In this document: in pieces, positions 19,580 through 36,795 of the stretch
Layout of the letters: every line of letters begins with the position of its first letter
Numbering within the stretch: the first letter of the stretch is position 1
Source: Nesterenkonia sp. Act20
Lineage (GTDB): Bacteria; Actinomycetota; Actinomycetes; Actinomycetales; Micrococcaceae
Reading direction: 5' to 3'
DNA length: 64,000 bases
NCBI RefSeq assembly: GCF_019173455.1
Contig: NZ_JADPQH010000002.1
Coordinates: 635,490 to 699,489 of the forward strand
Made by a program: the position numbers and the translations under genes
Notes under the pieces: model-generated
Database searches by the model: none
What the model was told of the DNA's origin: nothing
What the model saw: the letters and a program-made list of their open reading frames with translations, nothing else

Positions 19580-20770
19580 TTACTTCAGGATCTTGGTGAC
19601 TCGACCTGAACCAACGGTGCGTCCACCCTCGCGGATGGCGAAGCCGAGGCCGTCTTCCATGGCGATCTCCTGGATGAGCTCAACAGTCATCTCGGTGTTA
19701 TCGCCCGGCATGACCATCTCGGTGCCCTCGGGCAGTGAGATGACACCGGTGACATCGGTGGTCCGGAAGTAGAACTGCGGACGGTAGTTGGTGTAGAAGG
19801 GGTTGTGGCGTCCGCCCTCATCCTTGGAGAGGATGTAGACGTTGGCCTCGAACTGCGTGTGCGGGGTGATGGAGCCGGGGGCGGCCACAACCTGGCCACG
19901 CTCGACGTCATCACGCTTCAGACCGCGAAGCAGCAGTCCACAGTTCTCGCCGGCCCAAGCCTCGTCGAGCTGCTTGTGGAACATCTCGATACCGGTGACG
20001 GTGGTCTTCTGCTTGGGGCGGATGCCGAGGATCTCGATCTCGGAGTTGATCTTCAGCGTGCCGCGCTCGGCGCGACCGGTCACCACGGTGCCGCGACCGG
20101 TGATGGTGAAGACGTCCTCGATCGGCATCAGGAACGGCTTGTCCTTGTCACGCTCTGGCTCGGGGATGAAGGTATCCACGGCCTCCATGAGGTCTTCAAC
20201 GGTCTTGACCCACTCAGCATCGCCCTCGAGAGCCTTCAGGCCTGAGGTGCGGATGACCGGTGCGTTGTCGCCGTCGTAACCCTGGGAATCGAGGAGCTCG
20301 CGCACCTCCATCTCGACGAGGTCCAGGAGCTCTTCGTCCTCGACCATGTCGGACTTGTTCAGTGCGACCAGCAGGGCGGGCACGCCGACCTGGCGGGCGA
20401 GCAGCACGTGCTCGCGGGTCTGCGCCATCGGACCGTCGGTGGCGGCGACGACCAGGATCGCACCGTCCATCTGAGCGGCACCGGTGATCATGTTCTTCAC
20501 GTAGTCAGCGTGACCGGGGGCGTCCACGTGTGCATAGTGGCGCGCCTCGGTCTGGTACTCCACGTGGGAGACGTTGATCGTGATGCCGCGCTCGCGCTCC
20601 TCGGGAGCGTTGTCGATCGAGGCGAAGTCGCGACCCTGGTTGAGCTCGGGGTACTTCTCCGACAGGACCTTAGAGATCGCAGCTGTCAGGGTGGTCTTGC
20701 CATGGTCGACGTGACCGATGGTGCCGATGTTAAGGTGCGGCTTGTTACGCTCGAACTTTGCCTTGGCCAC
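19580..20770 (-). CDS. tuf: Elongation factor Tu (GTG start)
   Basis: The GTPase that delivers aminoacyl-tRNA to the ribosome. It has 396 residues. Motifs G1 [11 protein letters not shown]3 DAPGHADY and G4 NKSDM are intact, and the C-terminal domains are complete. The start is GTG 20770 with AGGAGG 5 bases upstream. It follows fusA but is separated by 242 bp containing a hairpin and a candidate promoter, so it can be expressed independently. It is the only tuf copy in the window. Confidence 0.99.
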   Translation of the reverse strand: MAKAKFERNKPHLNIGTIGHVDHGKTTLTAAISKVLSEKYPELNQGRDFASIDNAPEERERGITINVSHVEYQTEARHYAHVDAPGHADYVKNMITGAAQMDGAILVVAATDGPMAQTREHVLLARQVGVPALLVALNKSDMVEDEELLDLVEMEVRELLDSQGYDGDNAPVIRTSGLKALEGDAEWVKTVEDLMEAVDTFIPEPERDKDKPFLMPIEDVFTITGRGTVVTGRAERGTLKINSEIEILGIRPKQKTTVTGIEMFHKQLDEAWAGENCGLLLRGLKRDDVERGQVVAAPGSITPHTQFEANVYILSKDEGGRHNPFYTNYRPQFYFRTTDVTGVISLPEGTEMVMPGDNTEMTVELIQEIAMEDGLGFAIREGGRTVGSGRVTKILK

Positions 20771-20846
20771 AGGTTCCTCCTAAGAAACTTGTTCAGGTAA
20801 GAAGACTTACTCCAGCCGCACTGTCAACGAGGCTGAAACTCATGCA

Positions 20847-20876
20847 AGTCTACTAATCGCTAGGTATTTGGTGAAA
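20847..20876 (-). promoter_or_regulatory. Candidate tuf promoter
   Basis: On the minus strand TAGACT (20847-20852) is a good -10 and TTTCAC (20871-20876) a weak -35, 18 bp apart. The leader to the tuf GTG would be about 70 bases. Confidence 0.4.
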
Positions 20877-20957
20877 TTATCCGAATGATGGTTCGTGAGG
20901 AGCAGTGGAGGTCATTCGGAGACCTCGCTTCCTCCAGGCTGCGTCGATCCGCCCGGT

Positions 20958-21004
20958 CCGGACGGCCGGGCCTCCCCCGATGCGGAGTCGGCCCGGCCGT
21001 CCGG
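20958..21004 (-). terminator. Hairpin between fusA and tuf
   Basis: A perfect 15-bp GC-rich inverted repeat (CCGGACGGCCGGGCC and complement) with a 17-base loop, starting 9 bp after the fusA stop. It probably terminates or trims the rpsL-rpsG-fusA transcript before the tuf promoter. Confidence 0.65.
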
Positions 21005-21012
21005 TGCGTGGA

Positions 21013-23127
21013 TCAGGCGCCGCGGTTCTTCTCGATGATCTCTTCGGCCACGGCCTTCGGAACCTCGACGTACGAGTTGAAGGACATGGTGAAGACGGCA
21101 CGACCCTGCGTGCGTGAGCGCAGTTCGCCGATGTAGCCGAACATCTCGGAGAGCGGCACAAGTGCCTTGATGACCTTCACGCCTGCCGCGTCATCCATGG
21201 ACTGGATCTGACCGCGACGGGAGTTCAGGTCGCCGATGACTTCGCCCATGTACTCCTCGGGAGTACGGACTTCGACGGACATGGTCGGCTCGAGCAACAC
21301 CGGGTTGGCCCGGCGCGCGCCCTCTTTGAGGACCTGGGAGCCGGCCAGCTTGAACGCCATCTCCGAGGAGTCGACGTCGTGGTAAGCGCCGTCGACCAGT
21401 TCGGCACGGACGCCGACCATCGGGTAGCCGGCGAGGACGCCGAGACCCATGGCGTCCTGGATGCCTGCATCCACGGAGGGGATGTACTCGCGGGGAATGC
21501 GTCCACCGGTCACCAGGTTGGCGAATTCATACATCTCGCCGTCCGAGGTGTCCATGGGCTCGAAGTTCATGAGCACCTTGGCGAACTGACCCGAACCACC
21601 GGTCTGCTTCTTGTGGGTGTAGTCGACCTTCTCCACACGCTTCTTGATGGTCTCGCGGTAGGCCACCTGAGGCTTGCCCACGTTGGCCTCGACGTTGAAC
21701 TCGCGGCGCATGCGGTCCACCAGGATGTCCAGGTGAAGCTCGCCCATGCCGCCGATCTCGGTCTGGCCGGTCTCATCGTTCTGGGTGACGGTGAAGGTCG
21801 GGTCCTCGGCTGCCAGCTTCTGAATGGCCGTGGAGAGCTTCTCCTGGTCACTCTTCGACTTCGGCTCGATGGCCACGGAGATCACGGGCTCCGGGAAGGT
21901 CATCGACTCGAGCACGATCTGGTCGTTCGGATCGCACAGCGTGTCGCCGGTGGTGGTGTCCTTGAGCCCGATGACCGCGTAGATGTGCCCGGCCTGGATC
22001 TCCTCGACCGGGTTCTCCTTGTTCGCGTGCATCTGGAAGAGCTTGCCGATGCGCTCCTTCTTGCCCTTCGTGGAGTTCACGATCTGCGCGCCGGCGGACA
22101 GCTTGCCCGAGTAGACGCGGATGAAGGTGAGCTGCCCGAAGAAGGGGTGGGAAGCGATCTTGAACGCCAGTGCCGAGAAGGGCTCGTCCTTGCGGGGACG
22201 GCGAGTCAGGATGACGTCCTCATGGTTGGGCTTGTGGCCCTCCATGGCCTCGACGTCTGCCGGGGTGGGCAGGTAGTCGATGACGGCGTCGAGCATGGGC
22301 TGCACTCCGCGGTTCTTGAACGCCGAGCCGCAGAACACGGGGTAGGCGGCCGAGGCCACGGTGAGCTTGCGGATGCCTTCCTTGAGCTCGTCGTTGGAGA
22401 TCTCTTCGCCTTCGAGGTACTTGTTCATCAGCACGTCGTCAGCTTCCGCGACCTGCTCGATGAGCGTGTTGCGGTACTCCTCGGCGGACTCCTTGAGCTC
22501 CTCAGGGATCTCACGGGTCTCGTACTCAGCACCCATGGTCACGTCGCCCTTGGCGTCGCCGGGCCATACGAGGGCCTTCATCTGCAGCAGGTCGACGACG
22601 CCGACGAAGTCGCTCTCGGAGCCGATCGGCAGCTGCATCACCAGCGGAGTCGCGCCGAGGCGGGACTTGATGGTGTCGACGGTGTAGTAGAAGTCAGCGC
22701 CGAGCTTGTCCATCTTGTTGACGAAGCAGATGCGCGGGACGTTGTACTTGTCGGCCTGGCGCCAGACGGTCTCGGACTGCGGCTCCACGCCTTCCTTGCC
22801 GTCGAAGACGGCGACGGCGCCATCGAGGACGCGCAGCGCGCGCTCCACCTCGACGGTGAAGTCGACGTGACCCGGGGTGTCGATGATGTTGATCTGGTTG
22901 TCGCCCCAGAAGCAGGTCACCGCGGCAGAGGTGATCGTGATGCCGCGCTCTTTCTCCTGCTCCATCCAGTCCGTCGTGGACGCACCGTCGTGGGTTTCAC
23001 CGATCTTGTGGTTCATGCCGGTGTAGAACAGGATGCGTTCGGTTGCGGTGGTCTTACCGGCATCAATGTGAGCCATGATGCCGATGTTGCGGACCTTCTT
23101 GAGGTCAGTGAGCACGTCTTGTGCCAC
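21013..23127 (-). CDS. fusA: Elongation factor G
   Basis: The translocation GTPase, 704 residues, the usual length. G1 [15 protein letters not shown], the switch-2 region [19 protein letters not shown] and G4 [10 protein letters not shown] are present, and domains II-V follow without gaps. The start is GTG 23127, preceded by GGGGA. It follows rpsG by 18 bp in the str operon. Confidence 0.99.
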   Translation of the reverse strand: MAQDVLTDLKKVRNIGIMAHIDAGKTTATERILFYTGMNHKIGETHDGASTTDWMEQEKERGITITSAAVTCFWGDNQINIIDTPGHVDFTVEVERALRVLDGAVAVFDGKEGVEPQSETVWRQADKYNVPRICFVNKMDKLGADFYYTVDTIKSRLGATPLVMQLPIGSESDFVGVVDLLQMKALVWPGDAKGDVTMGAEYETREIPEELKESAEEYRNTLIEQVAEADDVLMNKYLEGEEISNDELKEGIRKLTVASAAYPVFCGSAFKNRGVQPMLDAVIDYLPTPADVEAMEGHKPNHEDVILTRRPRKDEPFSALAFKIASHPFFGQLTFIRVYSGKLSAGAQIVNSTKGKKERIGKLFQMHANKENPVEEIQAGHIYAVIGLKDTTTGDTLCDPNDQIVLESMTFPEPVISVAIEPKSKSDQEKLSTAIQKLAAEDPTFTVTQNDETGQTEIGGMGELHLDILVDRMRREFNVEANVGKPQVAYRETIKKRVEKVDYTHKKQTGGSGQFAKVLMNFEPMDTSDGEMYEFANLVTGGRIPREYIPSVDAGIQDAMGLGVLAGYPMVGVRAELVDGAYHDVDSSEMAFKLAGSQVLKEGARRANPVLLEPTMSVEVRTPEEYMGEVIGDLNSRRGQIQSMDDAAGVKVIKALVPLSEMFGYIGELRSRTQGRAVFTMSFNSYVEVPKAVAEEIIEKNRGA

Positions 23128-23145
23128 GGTGATTCCCCTTTTCTA

Positions 23146-23616
23146 TTACCAGCGGTAGTGGGCGAAGGCCTTGTTGGACTCTGCCATCTTGTGAGTGTCC
23201 TCGCGGCGCTTCACAGCGGCACCGAGGCCGTTGGATGCGTCCAGGATCTCGTTCATGAGGCGGTCCGTCATGCTCTTCTCGCGACGGCCCTTGGAGTAGC
23301 CGACCAGCCAGCGCAGGGCCAGCGCGGTCGAGCGACCGGGCTTGACCTCCACGGGAACCTGGTAGGTGGCGCCGCCGACACGGCGGGAGCGAACCTCCAG
23401 GGCGGGGCGGACGTTGTCCATGGCCTTCTTGAGGATCGTCACGGAGTCCTCGCCGGACTTCTTCGCCACGCCGTCGAGTGCGCCGTAGACGATGCGCTCA
23501 GCAGTGGACTTCTTGCCGTCGACCAGGACCTTGTTGATCAGCTGCGTGACCAACGGGGATCCGTGGACCGGATCCTGGACGAGAGGGCGCTTGGGTGCGG
23601 GTCCCTTACGAGGCAT
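23146..23616 (-). CDS. rpsG: 30S ribosomal protein S7
   Basis: A primary assembly protein of the 30S head, 156 residues, starting [36 protein letters not shown] and [19 protein letters not shown]-type sequence (here [19 protein letters not shown]) are conserved. ATG 23616 overlaps the rpsL stop by one base (TAATG). In E. coli S7 binds this intercistronic junction to repress; here almost no junction is left. Confidence 0.98.
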   Translation of the reverse strand: MPRKGPAPKRPLVQDPVHGSPLVTQLINKVLVDGKKSTAERIVYGALDGVAKKSGEDSVTILKKAMDNVRPALEVRSRRVGGATYQVPVEVKPGRSTALALRWLVGYSKGRREKSMTDRLMNEILDASNGLGAAVKRREDTHKMAESNKAFAHYRW

Positions 23617-23990
23617 TACTTCTTCTCCTTCTTCGCGCCATACCGGGAGCGAGCCTGACCGCGACCCTTGACACCCTGGGTGTCGAGGGCGCCGCGGACG
23701 ATCTTGTAGCGGACACCGGGAAGGTCCTTCACACGACCGCCGCGGACGAGCACGATGGAGTGCTCCTGCAGGTTGTGGCCCTCGCCGGGGATGTAGGCGG
23801 TGACTTCGACGCCGCCGCCCAGACGAACACGGGCCACCTTGCGGAGTGCGGAGTTCGGCTTCTTCGGGGTCGTGGTGTACACACGGGTGCACACGCCACG
23901 ACGCATCGGGCTTCCCTGCAGTGCAGGGGTGTTGTTCTTGGTGCGCTTGGGATGACGCCCCTTGCGCACAAGCTGCTGAATAGTAGGCAC
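23616..23990 (-). CDS. rpsL: 30S ribosomal protein S12 (GTG start)
   Basis: A decoding-centre protein of 124 residues. It begins [15 protein letters not shown] after the GTG start at 23990, which has GGAG 8 bases upstream. [19 protein letters not shown] and [16 protein letters not shown] carry the two lysines whose substitution gives streptomycin resistance, and both are wild type here. It is the first gene of the str operon. Confidence 0.98.
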   Translation of the reverse strand: MPTIQQLVRKGRHPKRTKNNTPALQGSPMRRGVCTRVYTTTPKKPNSALRKVARVRLGGGVEVTAYIPGEGHNLQEHSIVLVRGGRVKDLPGVRYKIVRGALDTQGVKGRGQARSRYGAKKEKK

Positions 23991-24263
23991 TATGCGTTCT
24001 CCATACGTGTAGTGAGGGAAACAGAGGGTTCTTGACTCTGCCCGCGGTTGATAGTCGGCACACTGTCCGCGGGCTCTGGTCCCTAGGCGTGCAAAAATGT
24101 GGCATTCGCTGCGCAACTTCCCCGCAACCCGGACCGAGTCCCTCTGCCACATCAGAAACAATCAGGTTAACACTACCAGGAACCCATCTCCTGCGCGAGC
24201 GTCGGACTCTGATCCCGTGGCGCCCCCGCGTGGGAACGCACCTCGTGGCCCACAGAGCAACGC
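23991..24263 (-). other. rpsL leader and promoter region, no gene seen
   Basis: The gap contains a perfect 8-bp inverted repeat GCCCGCGG/CCGCGGGC (24040-24047 and 24067-24074), about 50 bases upstream of rpsL and probably a leader hairpin. I could not assign a convincing -35/-10 pair. No frame with a ribosome binding site is present. Confidence 0.4.
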
Positions 24264-24300
24264 AGCAGGCCCGGAGGAGCATCGCTCCCCCGGGCCTGCT
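24264..24300 (-). terminator. Terminator after rpoC
   Basis: A 17-bp stem with one G-U pair and a three-base loop (AGCAGGCCCGGAGGAGC, complement at 24284-24300), about 60 bp beyond the rpoC stop. It ends the rpoBC transcript before the str operon. Confidence 0.75.
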
Positions 24301-24360
24301 GGTTGATCAGTTCTGACGCCCGTTCATCGGGCGGTCATCAACCCGTCTGCGACGCGCTTC

Positions 24361-28248
<3,888 letters not shown>

Positions 28249-28310
28249 AGTCCGGTATCTCTCTTTTCTCTAAAGATTCGTGACGGAGTGAAGGTGCATC
28301 GGTGAGGTCC

Positions 28311-31829
<3,519 letters not shown>

Positions 31830-31874
31830 GAGGGATCCTTCCACAGACCTTCGTAGCTTCCGTAGGAATAACGC

Positions 31875-31903
31875 ATATAAACAACTGCCCACCGCTATTT
31901 GAA
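31875..31903 (-). promoter_or_regulatory. Candidate proximal rpoB promoter
   Basis: On the minus strand TTCAAA (31898-31903) and TTATAT (31875-31880) are 17 bp apart. The -10 is about 45 bases before the rpoB TTG. Confidence 0.4.
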
Positions 31904-31935
31904 GGCACGGATGTAGAGAAGATGCGCAAAAATAC

Positions 31936-31965
31936 AGCATAGACCACGAAGGCAACCCAGGGCAA
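31936..31965 (-). promoter_or_regulatory. Candidate distal rpoB promoter
   Basis: On the minus strand TTGCCC (31960-31965) and TATGCT (31936-31941) are 18 bp apart. With the site at 31875-31903 this suggests two start points for rpoBC. The rest of the gap to 32128 shows nothing recognisable. Confidence 0.45.
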
Positions 31966-32128
31966 GACGAGGCCGCCGGGGCGTTGGACACGAGGGCTGA
32001 GCCTCGGCCGAAGAGAAGGCCTGCGAAGACTCAAACAGCGAATCCGGGCTTTCTGGGCAGTAACTGTACCAGTCCACCGTCGGGAAGGTGCTATCGGACA
32101 CACCGAGCGTGCCCGCGTCGCCCATACC

Positions 32129-32788
32129 TCAGACGATGCGACGCTGCTCCGCCCAACGGGTGAGCTCATGACGGGAGGAGAGCTGCAGCTTGCGCAGCAC
32201 CTTGGAGACATGGGTCTCCACGGTCTTGATCGAGATGAACAGCTCCCCGGCGATCTCCCGATAGGTGTAGCCGCGTGCGATCAGCCGCATGACCTCGACC
32301 TCGCGGGCCGAGAGCCGGTCCAGCTCCTCGTCTCGGACGTCGCCGACCGCGCCGGTGCCGAAGGCATCCAGGACGAACCCGGCCAGGCGCGGGGAGAACA
32401 CGGCGTCGCCGGTGGCCACCGCCTGCACCGCATCGCCGAGATCGGCGGTGCTGATCGTCTTCGTGACGTAGCCGCGGGCTCCGGCGCGGATCACCGAGAC
32501 CACGTCCGCGGCCTGATCGGAGACGCTGATGGCCAGAAACTTGACCTCTGGGAGGTCGCGGCAGGCGCGGACCACCTCGGCCCCTCCCCCACCGGTGCCG
32601 CCCGGCAGGTGCACATCGAGCAGTACGACCTCGGGATGCTCCCGTCGCACCACCGCGATCGCGGTCTCCACGTCGTGGCCCTCGCCGACGACTTCGACTC
32701 GCCCGGCCATCTCGGCCTTGAGTCCGGCCCGAAAGATGCCGTGGTCATCGATGATCACCACGCGGCGCAGGGCTGGGGCCTCACCCAT
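32129..32788 (-). CDS. NarL/LuxR-family response regulator (LiaR/VraR-like)
   Basis: A 219-residue two-component regulator. The receiver domain has the acidic pair at D14-D15, the phosphoryl acceptor D58 in VVLLDVHLPGG, and a Lys in GYVTKTIS. The C-terminal helix-turn-helix (LSAREVEVMRLIARGYTYRE, then ISIKTVETHVSKVL) is of the LuxR type. ATG 32788 lies inside the end of the kinase gene (8-base overlap) with AGGAG just upstream, so the two are coupled. Its partner kinase carries a PspC domain, so cell-envelope stress is the likely signal. Confidence 0.92.
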   Translation of the reverse strand: MGEAPALRRVVIIDDHGIFRAGLKAEMAGRVEVVGEGHDVETAIAVVRREHPEVVLLDVHLPGGTGGGGAEVVRACRDLPEVKFLAISVSDQAADVVSVIRAGARGYVTKTISTADLGDAVQAVATGDAVFSPRLAGFVLDAFGTGAVGDVRDEELDRLSAREVEVMRLIARGYTYREIAGELFISIKTVETHVSKVLRKLQLSSRHELTRWAEQRRIV

Positions 32789-34208
32789 AGGTCTCCTCAC
32801 GTCGTGACACCGGATCAGTTCCTGATTCCACCCCGGCCGAGGCACTCACCGGCATCCACAGCTGAACCTCGGTGCCAGTGTCCCCCGAACGGATGTCGGC
32901 CCGGCCACCGGCACGGTTCATGCGCCCGATGATCGATTCCCGCACCCCGAGCCGATCCGGGCCGATGCCCGAGGGGTCGAACCCTGCGCCGCGGTCTCGG
33001 ATGAAGACCGCGTCCTCGACATCAGTGGATTCAAGGTAGATCGATGCAGGACCCGCGTGCTTGAGCGCATTGACGATGGCTTCCCGCGCAGCAGCGACCA
33101 AGACCCGGTGATCGGTTCGGCGAGACTCCCCGACGGCGACGATCTCCACCGGCACGCTGTGGAGCTCCTCCAGCTCTGCGGCTGTGGCGCTGAGCTGCTC
33201 CTTGAGCGTGCCGGTCTCGGCCGCGTCGCGTCCATAGAGCCACCCGCGCAGTTGACGCTCCTGCCTGCGCGCGAGCTTCTCCACCGCGGCTGGATCGTGC
33301 CGGTGCTTCTGAATCATGGCCAGGGTCTGGAGCACAGAGTCGTGGAGGTGCGCGGCGATGTCGGCACGTTCAGCCTCTGCCGCAGCTCGCGCGCGCTCGG
33401 TATTGGAGGTCCGGTAGAGCCGGATCACCCAGGGAGCGCTCACCAGCGCGATCCCGGCGAGCAGCATCGCCGCCACCATCAGGCCCAGCAGCAGGTCGGC
33501 GGCCGGGAGGAATCCGCCCGCAAGGAGGAGGAGCGCCAGAATGACCAGCAGCACACCCACCGAGAACTGCCACAGGATGGCCGGGCGTGAGCGGGGCTCC
33601 TCGCGGTGAGCGGACCCCGCCTCCTCGGTTGACCGTGGACCTATGGCGTCCACCTGTGACCACGCCAGAAGCACGCCGACTCCCAGGATCACGGGCGGGC
33701 CGATGAGCCACCAGTTGATCGCCGTCCCGAAGAGCTGCAGCCCGATCAGACCTGCGCCGCCCAGGAGAAGTCCACCGAAGAGCACCTGGGGGGAGCTCGT
33801 CAACGCATCCAGAACTTCGCGACCACGAGCGTTCCAGTATTGAACCGGCTCTGCCTGCGGATCAATGCCCGCTGTGGGCCGCTGGGCCCGCGTGGGCTCC
33901 CCGGCGTCGTAGCCCTCGCTGCCGTGCACGGCAGGCCCGCTGAGCCCCCATGCCGCTGCACCGGGACGGGGCTCATCCTCACGCGGGACGAAGATCCACA
34001 GCCAGCAGTAGAGCAGGAGCCCGATACCGCCAGCAACGCTCAGCCCGATCATGACAGTGCGCACTGCGGGTACCGAGAATCCGAGATGCCGAGACAGCCC
34101 TAGACAGACCCCTGCCAGTGGCGTGCCCGCAGCGCGCAACAAGGGCGGCCGCGCAGGGCCGGTGCGCTGCCCCGGGGGCGTCTGACTGGCGCTGTCCATG
34201 TTTCCCAT
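32781..34208 (-). CDS. Sensor histidine kinase with N-terminal PspC domain
   Basis: A 475-residue membrane kinase. Residues about 24-76 form a PspC domain with one hydrophobic helix (SVAGGIGLLLYCWLWIFVP). About four more hydrophobic segments lie between residues 140 and 270. The HisKA_3 box ADIAAHLHDSVLQTLAMIQK contains the acceptor H289. The ATPase domain has EAIVNALKHAG (N box) and RDRGAGFDPSG (G box). It probably phosphorylates the regulator at 32129. PspC fused to a kinase would let the membrane-stress sensor act directly. It is transcribed divergently from the PspC gene at 34336. Confidence 0.9.
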   Translation of the reverse strand: MGNMDSASQTPPGQRTGPARPPLLRAAGTPLAGVCLGLSRHLGFSVPAVRTVMIGLSVAGGIGLLLYCWLWIFVPREDEPRPGAAAWGLSGPAVHGSEGYDAGEPTRAQRPTAGIDPQAEPVQYWNARGREVLDALTSSPQVLFGGLLLGGAGLIGLQLFGTAINWWLIGPPVILGVGVLLAWSQVDAIGPRSTEEAGSAHREEPRSRPAILWQFSVGVLLVILALLLLAGGFLPAADLLLGLMVAAMLLAGIALVSAPWVIRLYRTSNTERARAAAEAERADIAAHLHDSVLQTLAMIQKHRHDPAAVEKLARRQERQLRGWLYGRDAAETGTLKEQLSATAAELEELHSVPVEIVAVGESRRTDHRVLVAAAREAIVNALKHAGPASIYLESTDVEDAVFIRDRGAGFDPSGIGPDRLGVRESIIGRMNRAGGRADIRSGDTGTEVQLWMPVSASAGVESGTDPVSRREETYG

Positions 34209-34335
34209 ACTGCCACGGGACCTCCACCAGTTCGACGGATCCAGCCCCAGGATCGGGGGCCGCGTGTGATCTTTCAGGGTTGAGTCAGGGTCTCCCCCAA
34301 TAGCGGCGACGTCTCAGTCCCGAGAGACTTGGAGC

Positions 34336-35748
34336 ATGGACAATCAGAAGCCTGAGACAGGCCGTCGCTTCTTCGACTGGATGCGCACCACCGGGCTGCT
34401 TCGCCCGGAGGAGTCATGGGTCGGTGGAGTCTTCGCGGGAATCTCCGCCAAAGTGGGATGGGACGCTGCCCTCGTGCGTGGGCTCGGCGTCGTCGCCTTC
34501 ATCATCTTCTTCTCCCCGGCCGCGCTGCTCTATGGACTCGCCTGGATCCTGGTGCCGAACCGCGAAGGCAGGATCCACGCGCAGGAAGCGGTGCGCGGCA
34601 ACTACACCTCGGGTTTCGTCGGCGGCTCGATCCTCACGGTCCTGGGAGCGCTGAACGTCTTCACTCCGATCAGCGTCGCAGGCCCCTTGGCGGTGCTGCT
34701 CAACATCGTGATTCTCGGCGCCGTAGGCTGGCTGGTCTATGTGGTCGTCAAGAACCACCGCAGGGATTCTGCTTCGGCGACGACGGGCGACTACGGTACG
34801 GGGCGCCACCCGAAGGGTTCCTCCGCCGCAGGATCGGGCGGCTCCATGGGAAAAGCTGGGGCCGGTGACTCCACTGGCACGCGATCAGATGGGAAGCCGG
34901 CCTGGTATCCGAAGGAACAGGTGACGACGACGCCCGGGCCGGCACCCGGTTCAAGCACGTCCACCCGGAGGCATGATGCGGCGTATTCAGGCTCAGCATC
35001 TACAGGCCCGGCATCTATAGGCCCGGCATCGATGCGGGCTCCGAAGGCGCCCTCCGGGCGGTTCGAACACTCTCCCCGGGAGCGGGCGGAGCGGCGTCGG
35101 CGTCGGCAGGTGAGCTGGGGGTTGGCACTGCTGGCGCTGCCGATGATCGCCGGATTGGCCTGGCTCGGCGGTGGCTTCGGACTCTCCGGGGTCACGGTGG
35201 CACTTGTTGCCACGGCCGGTTTGGTGGTGATCCTGGGTCTGGCCCATTTCACTGCGGCCCTGCGGGGTCGACCGGGGACCCCTGGGCTCCTGGCCTTGAG
35301 CACGACGGTCATGCTGCTGCTCTTCGCCGGGCAGACCGTCTCAGGCTTCGGAAGCGGCGCGAACCACGTTTTCGGGAACTACGACACCTCTGACACCCAG
35401 GTGCAGAGCGCCTTCTCGAACACCACGGTCGACCTGCGAGACCTTGCCGCGGTGGATGGCGCCGACCCGGCGGTATGGGATGCCCAGGTGAACCAGGCGT
35501 TCTCGAACACCTCCGTGATCGTTCCGGACGATGCGCGCGTGCTCATCAGCAACGGTCAGGCGCTGAGCAACCTCGAGATCGCCACCCAGAACGACGATCG
35601 GTCACAGTCCGGAATCTCCGGCGAGGACCTGGTGATCGGCCCGGCGGACTCCGAGAACGAGATTCGCCTGGATCTCAATTCGGCGTTCGGGAACACCACG
35701 ATCTATGACTCCACGACCTATGACCAGGAAGCAGGTGAGCAGCGATGA
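34336..35748 (+). CDS. PspC-domain membrane protein with LiaF-like C-terminus
   Basis: A 470-residue protein. An N-terminal PspC domain (about residues 18-75, ending IFFSPAALLYGLAWILVPN) is followed by two hydrophobic segments. Then comes a Ser/Gly/Pro-rich linker (about 145-245), three more helices, and a C-terminal region in which AFSNTTVDLRD (359), AFSNTSVIVPDD (388) and AFGNTTIYDST (450) recur. That repeat is the beta-rich toast-rack fold of LiaF-type proteins. It probably modulates the divergent PspC kinase. The last four bases overlap the next gene. Confidence 0.85.
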   Translation: MDNQKPETGRRFFDWMRTTGLLRPEESWVGGVFAGISAKVGWDAALVRGLGVVAFIIFFSPAALLYGLAWILVPNREGRIHAQEAVRGNYTSGFVGGSILTVLGALNVFTPISVAGPLAVLLNIVILGAVGWLVYVVVKNHRRDSASATTGDYGTGRHPKGSSAAGSGGSMGKAGAGDSTGTRSDGKPAWYPKEQVTTTPGPAPGSSTSTRRHDAAYSGSASTGPASIGPASMRAPKAPSGRFEHSPRERAERRRRRQVSWGLALLALPMIAGLAWLGGGFGLSGVTVALVATAGLVVILGLAHFTAALRGRPGTPGLLALSTTVMLLLFAGQTVSGFGSGANHVFGNYDTSDTQVQSAFSNTTVDLRDLAAVDGADPAVWDAQVNQAFSNTSVIVPDDARVLISNGQALSNLEIATQNDDRSQSGISGEDLVIGPADSENEIRLDLNSAFGNTTIYDSTTYDQEAGEQR

Positions 35749-36233
35749 CCGCCGAGCACCCCGAGCGTCGCGTGTCCGCTGAGCAGGACGGGCCCACCCA
35801 CCCCACCCGCCCGCTGCCGCCGGAGCCGGCGGACGTCGATGAGCTGCTGGCCGAATCGTTGCGCGCTCAGAGCGAGAAGGACTTCACCTGGAAAGAGCCA
35901 GAGCGAGGACCGCGCTGGTTCGAACGGGCGGAACAAGAGGCGGCATTGACCTCGGCAGGGCCCGCTGAGCAGACGTTGCCGGCACCGTCGAAGGCGACCG
36001 CCGCGACCGGCGGTCACGGGCCCGATTCCGCGAGGCGCCGTCGTGCTTCCGGACCACGCGTGGGCGGAGCGGTCTTCGCCGCGATCGCGGTGGCTCTGGC
36101 GCTCTGGGTGCTGGCAAGCGTCGTTCTTGGCATCTATATCGACTGGCTCATCATTGCCCTGGGCGTGTGCGGACTTGCCGGCCTCGTCTTCGTGGCGGCC
36201 GGACTCATGCCGAAACCCGGAAGCAGGATCTAG
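35745..36233 (+). CDS. Small membrane protein of the PspC/Lia locus
   Basis: A 162-residue protein of unknown function. The first 105 residues are hydrophilic and low-complexity (Glu, Pro, Ala). Two adjacent hydrophobic helices follow (AVFAAIAVALALWVLASVVL and WLIIALGVCGLAGLVFVAAG). The ATG overlaps the upstream PspC gene (ATGA), so the two are coupled and probably work together. Ends at the bidirectional hairpin 36272-36308. Confidence 0.75.
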   Translation: MTAEHPERRVSAEQDGPTHPTRPLPPEPADVDELLAESLRAQSEKDFTWKEPERGPRWFERAEQEAALTSAGPAEQTLPAPSKATAATGGHGPDSARRRRASGPRVGGAVFAAIAVALALWVLASVVLGIYIDWLIIALGVCGLAGLVFVAAGLMPKPGSRI

Positions 36234-36271
36234 AACGACGCACAGCGAACTCTCCACGTGCATACGCAGAA

Positions 36272-36308
36272 AGAAATCCCCCGGAAGGCTGCCTTCCGGG
36301 GGATTTCT
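36272..36308. terminator. Bidirectional terminator between the PspC locus and rplL
   Basis: A perfect 18-bp inverted repeat (AGAAATCCCCCGGAAGGC and complement) around a single central base. It lies between converging genes. The ATTTCT at each end of the stem gives a U-rich tail in both directions. Confidence 0.85.
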
Positions 36309-36351
36309 CTATGCAGTCAAGACTGCCTGGATGCGGCTGTCGCCGCCCCGA

Positions 36352-36735
36352 TCACTTGAGGGTGACGGTGGCGCCTGCGCCTTCCAGGGTCTCCTTGGCC
36401 TTGTCGGCGGTGTCCTTGTCGACACCCTCGAGCACGGCCTTGGGAGCGCTGTCGACCAGATCCTTTGCCTCCTTGAGACCGAGGGAAGTCAGACCGCGCA
36501 CCTCCTTGATGACGCCGATCTTCTTCTCGCCGGCGGACTCGAGGACCACGTCGAACTCGGTCTGCTCCTCAGCCTCTTCGGCTTCGCCGCCACCTGCTGG
36601 GGCTGCTGCTGCTGCCACGGGAGCGGCTGCGGTCACGTCAAAGGTCTCCTCGAAGACCTTGACGAACTCGGAGAGCTCGATCAGGGACATTTCCTTGAAC
36701 TGTTCGATCAGTTCGTCGTTGCTCATCTTCGCCAT
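36352..36735 (-). CDS. rplL: 50S ribosomal protein L7/L12
   Basis: The stalk protein that recruits translational GTPases, 127 residues. The N-terminal dimerisation helix ([19 protein letters not shown]), an Ala/Gly/Glu hinge and the C-terminal domain ([20 protein letters not shown]) are all present. It starts with ATG, 60 bp after rplJ, with which it shares the leader upstream. Confidence 0.98.
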   Translation of the reverse strand: MAKMSNDELIEQFKEMSLIELSEFVKVFEETFDVTAAAPVAAAAAPAGGGEAEEAEEQTEFDVVLESAGEKKIGVIKEVRGLTSLGLKEAKDLVDSAPKAVLEGVDKDTADKAKETLEGAGATVTLK

Positions 36736-36795
36736 GGGGGCGCTCCTTCTAAATGTTTGAGGGGTCTTGCTTGTGGTTCACTGCTGAGCTCGAGC

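Noticed and set aside
21379-23658. 759-codon open frame on the plus strand opposite fusA and rpsG
   Set aside because: It is exactly antisense to fully conserved genes and its translation is His/Leu/Asp/Val-rich with no family match, a normal third-position GC shadow.
31830-31991. N-terminal extension of rpoB in the open frame
   Set aside because: The segment contains two promoter-like motifs and has no homology; the TTG at 31829 has a proper ribosome binding site.
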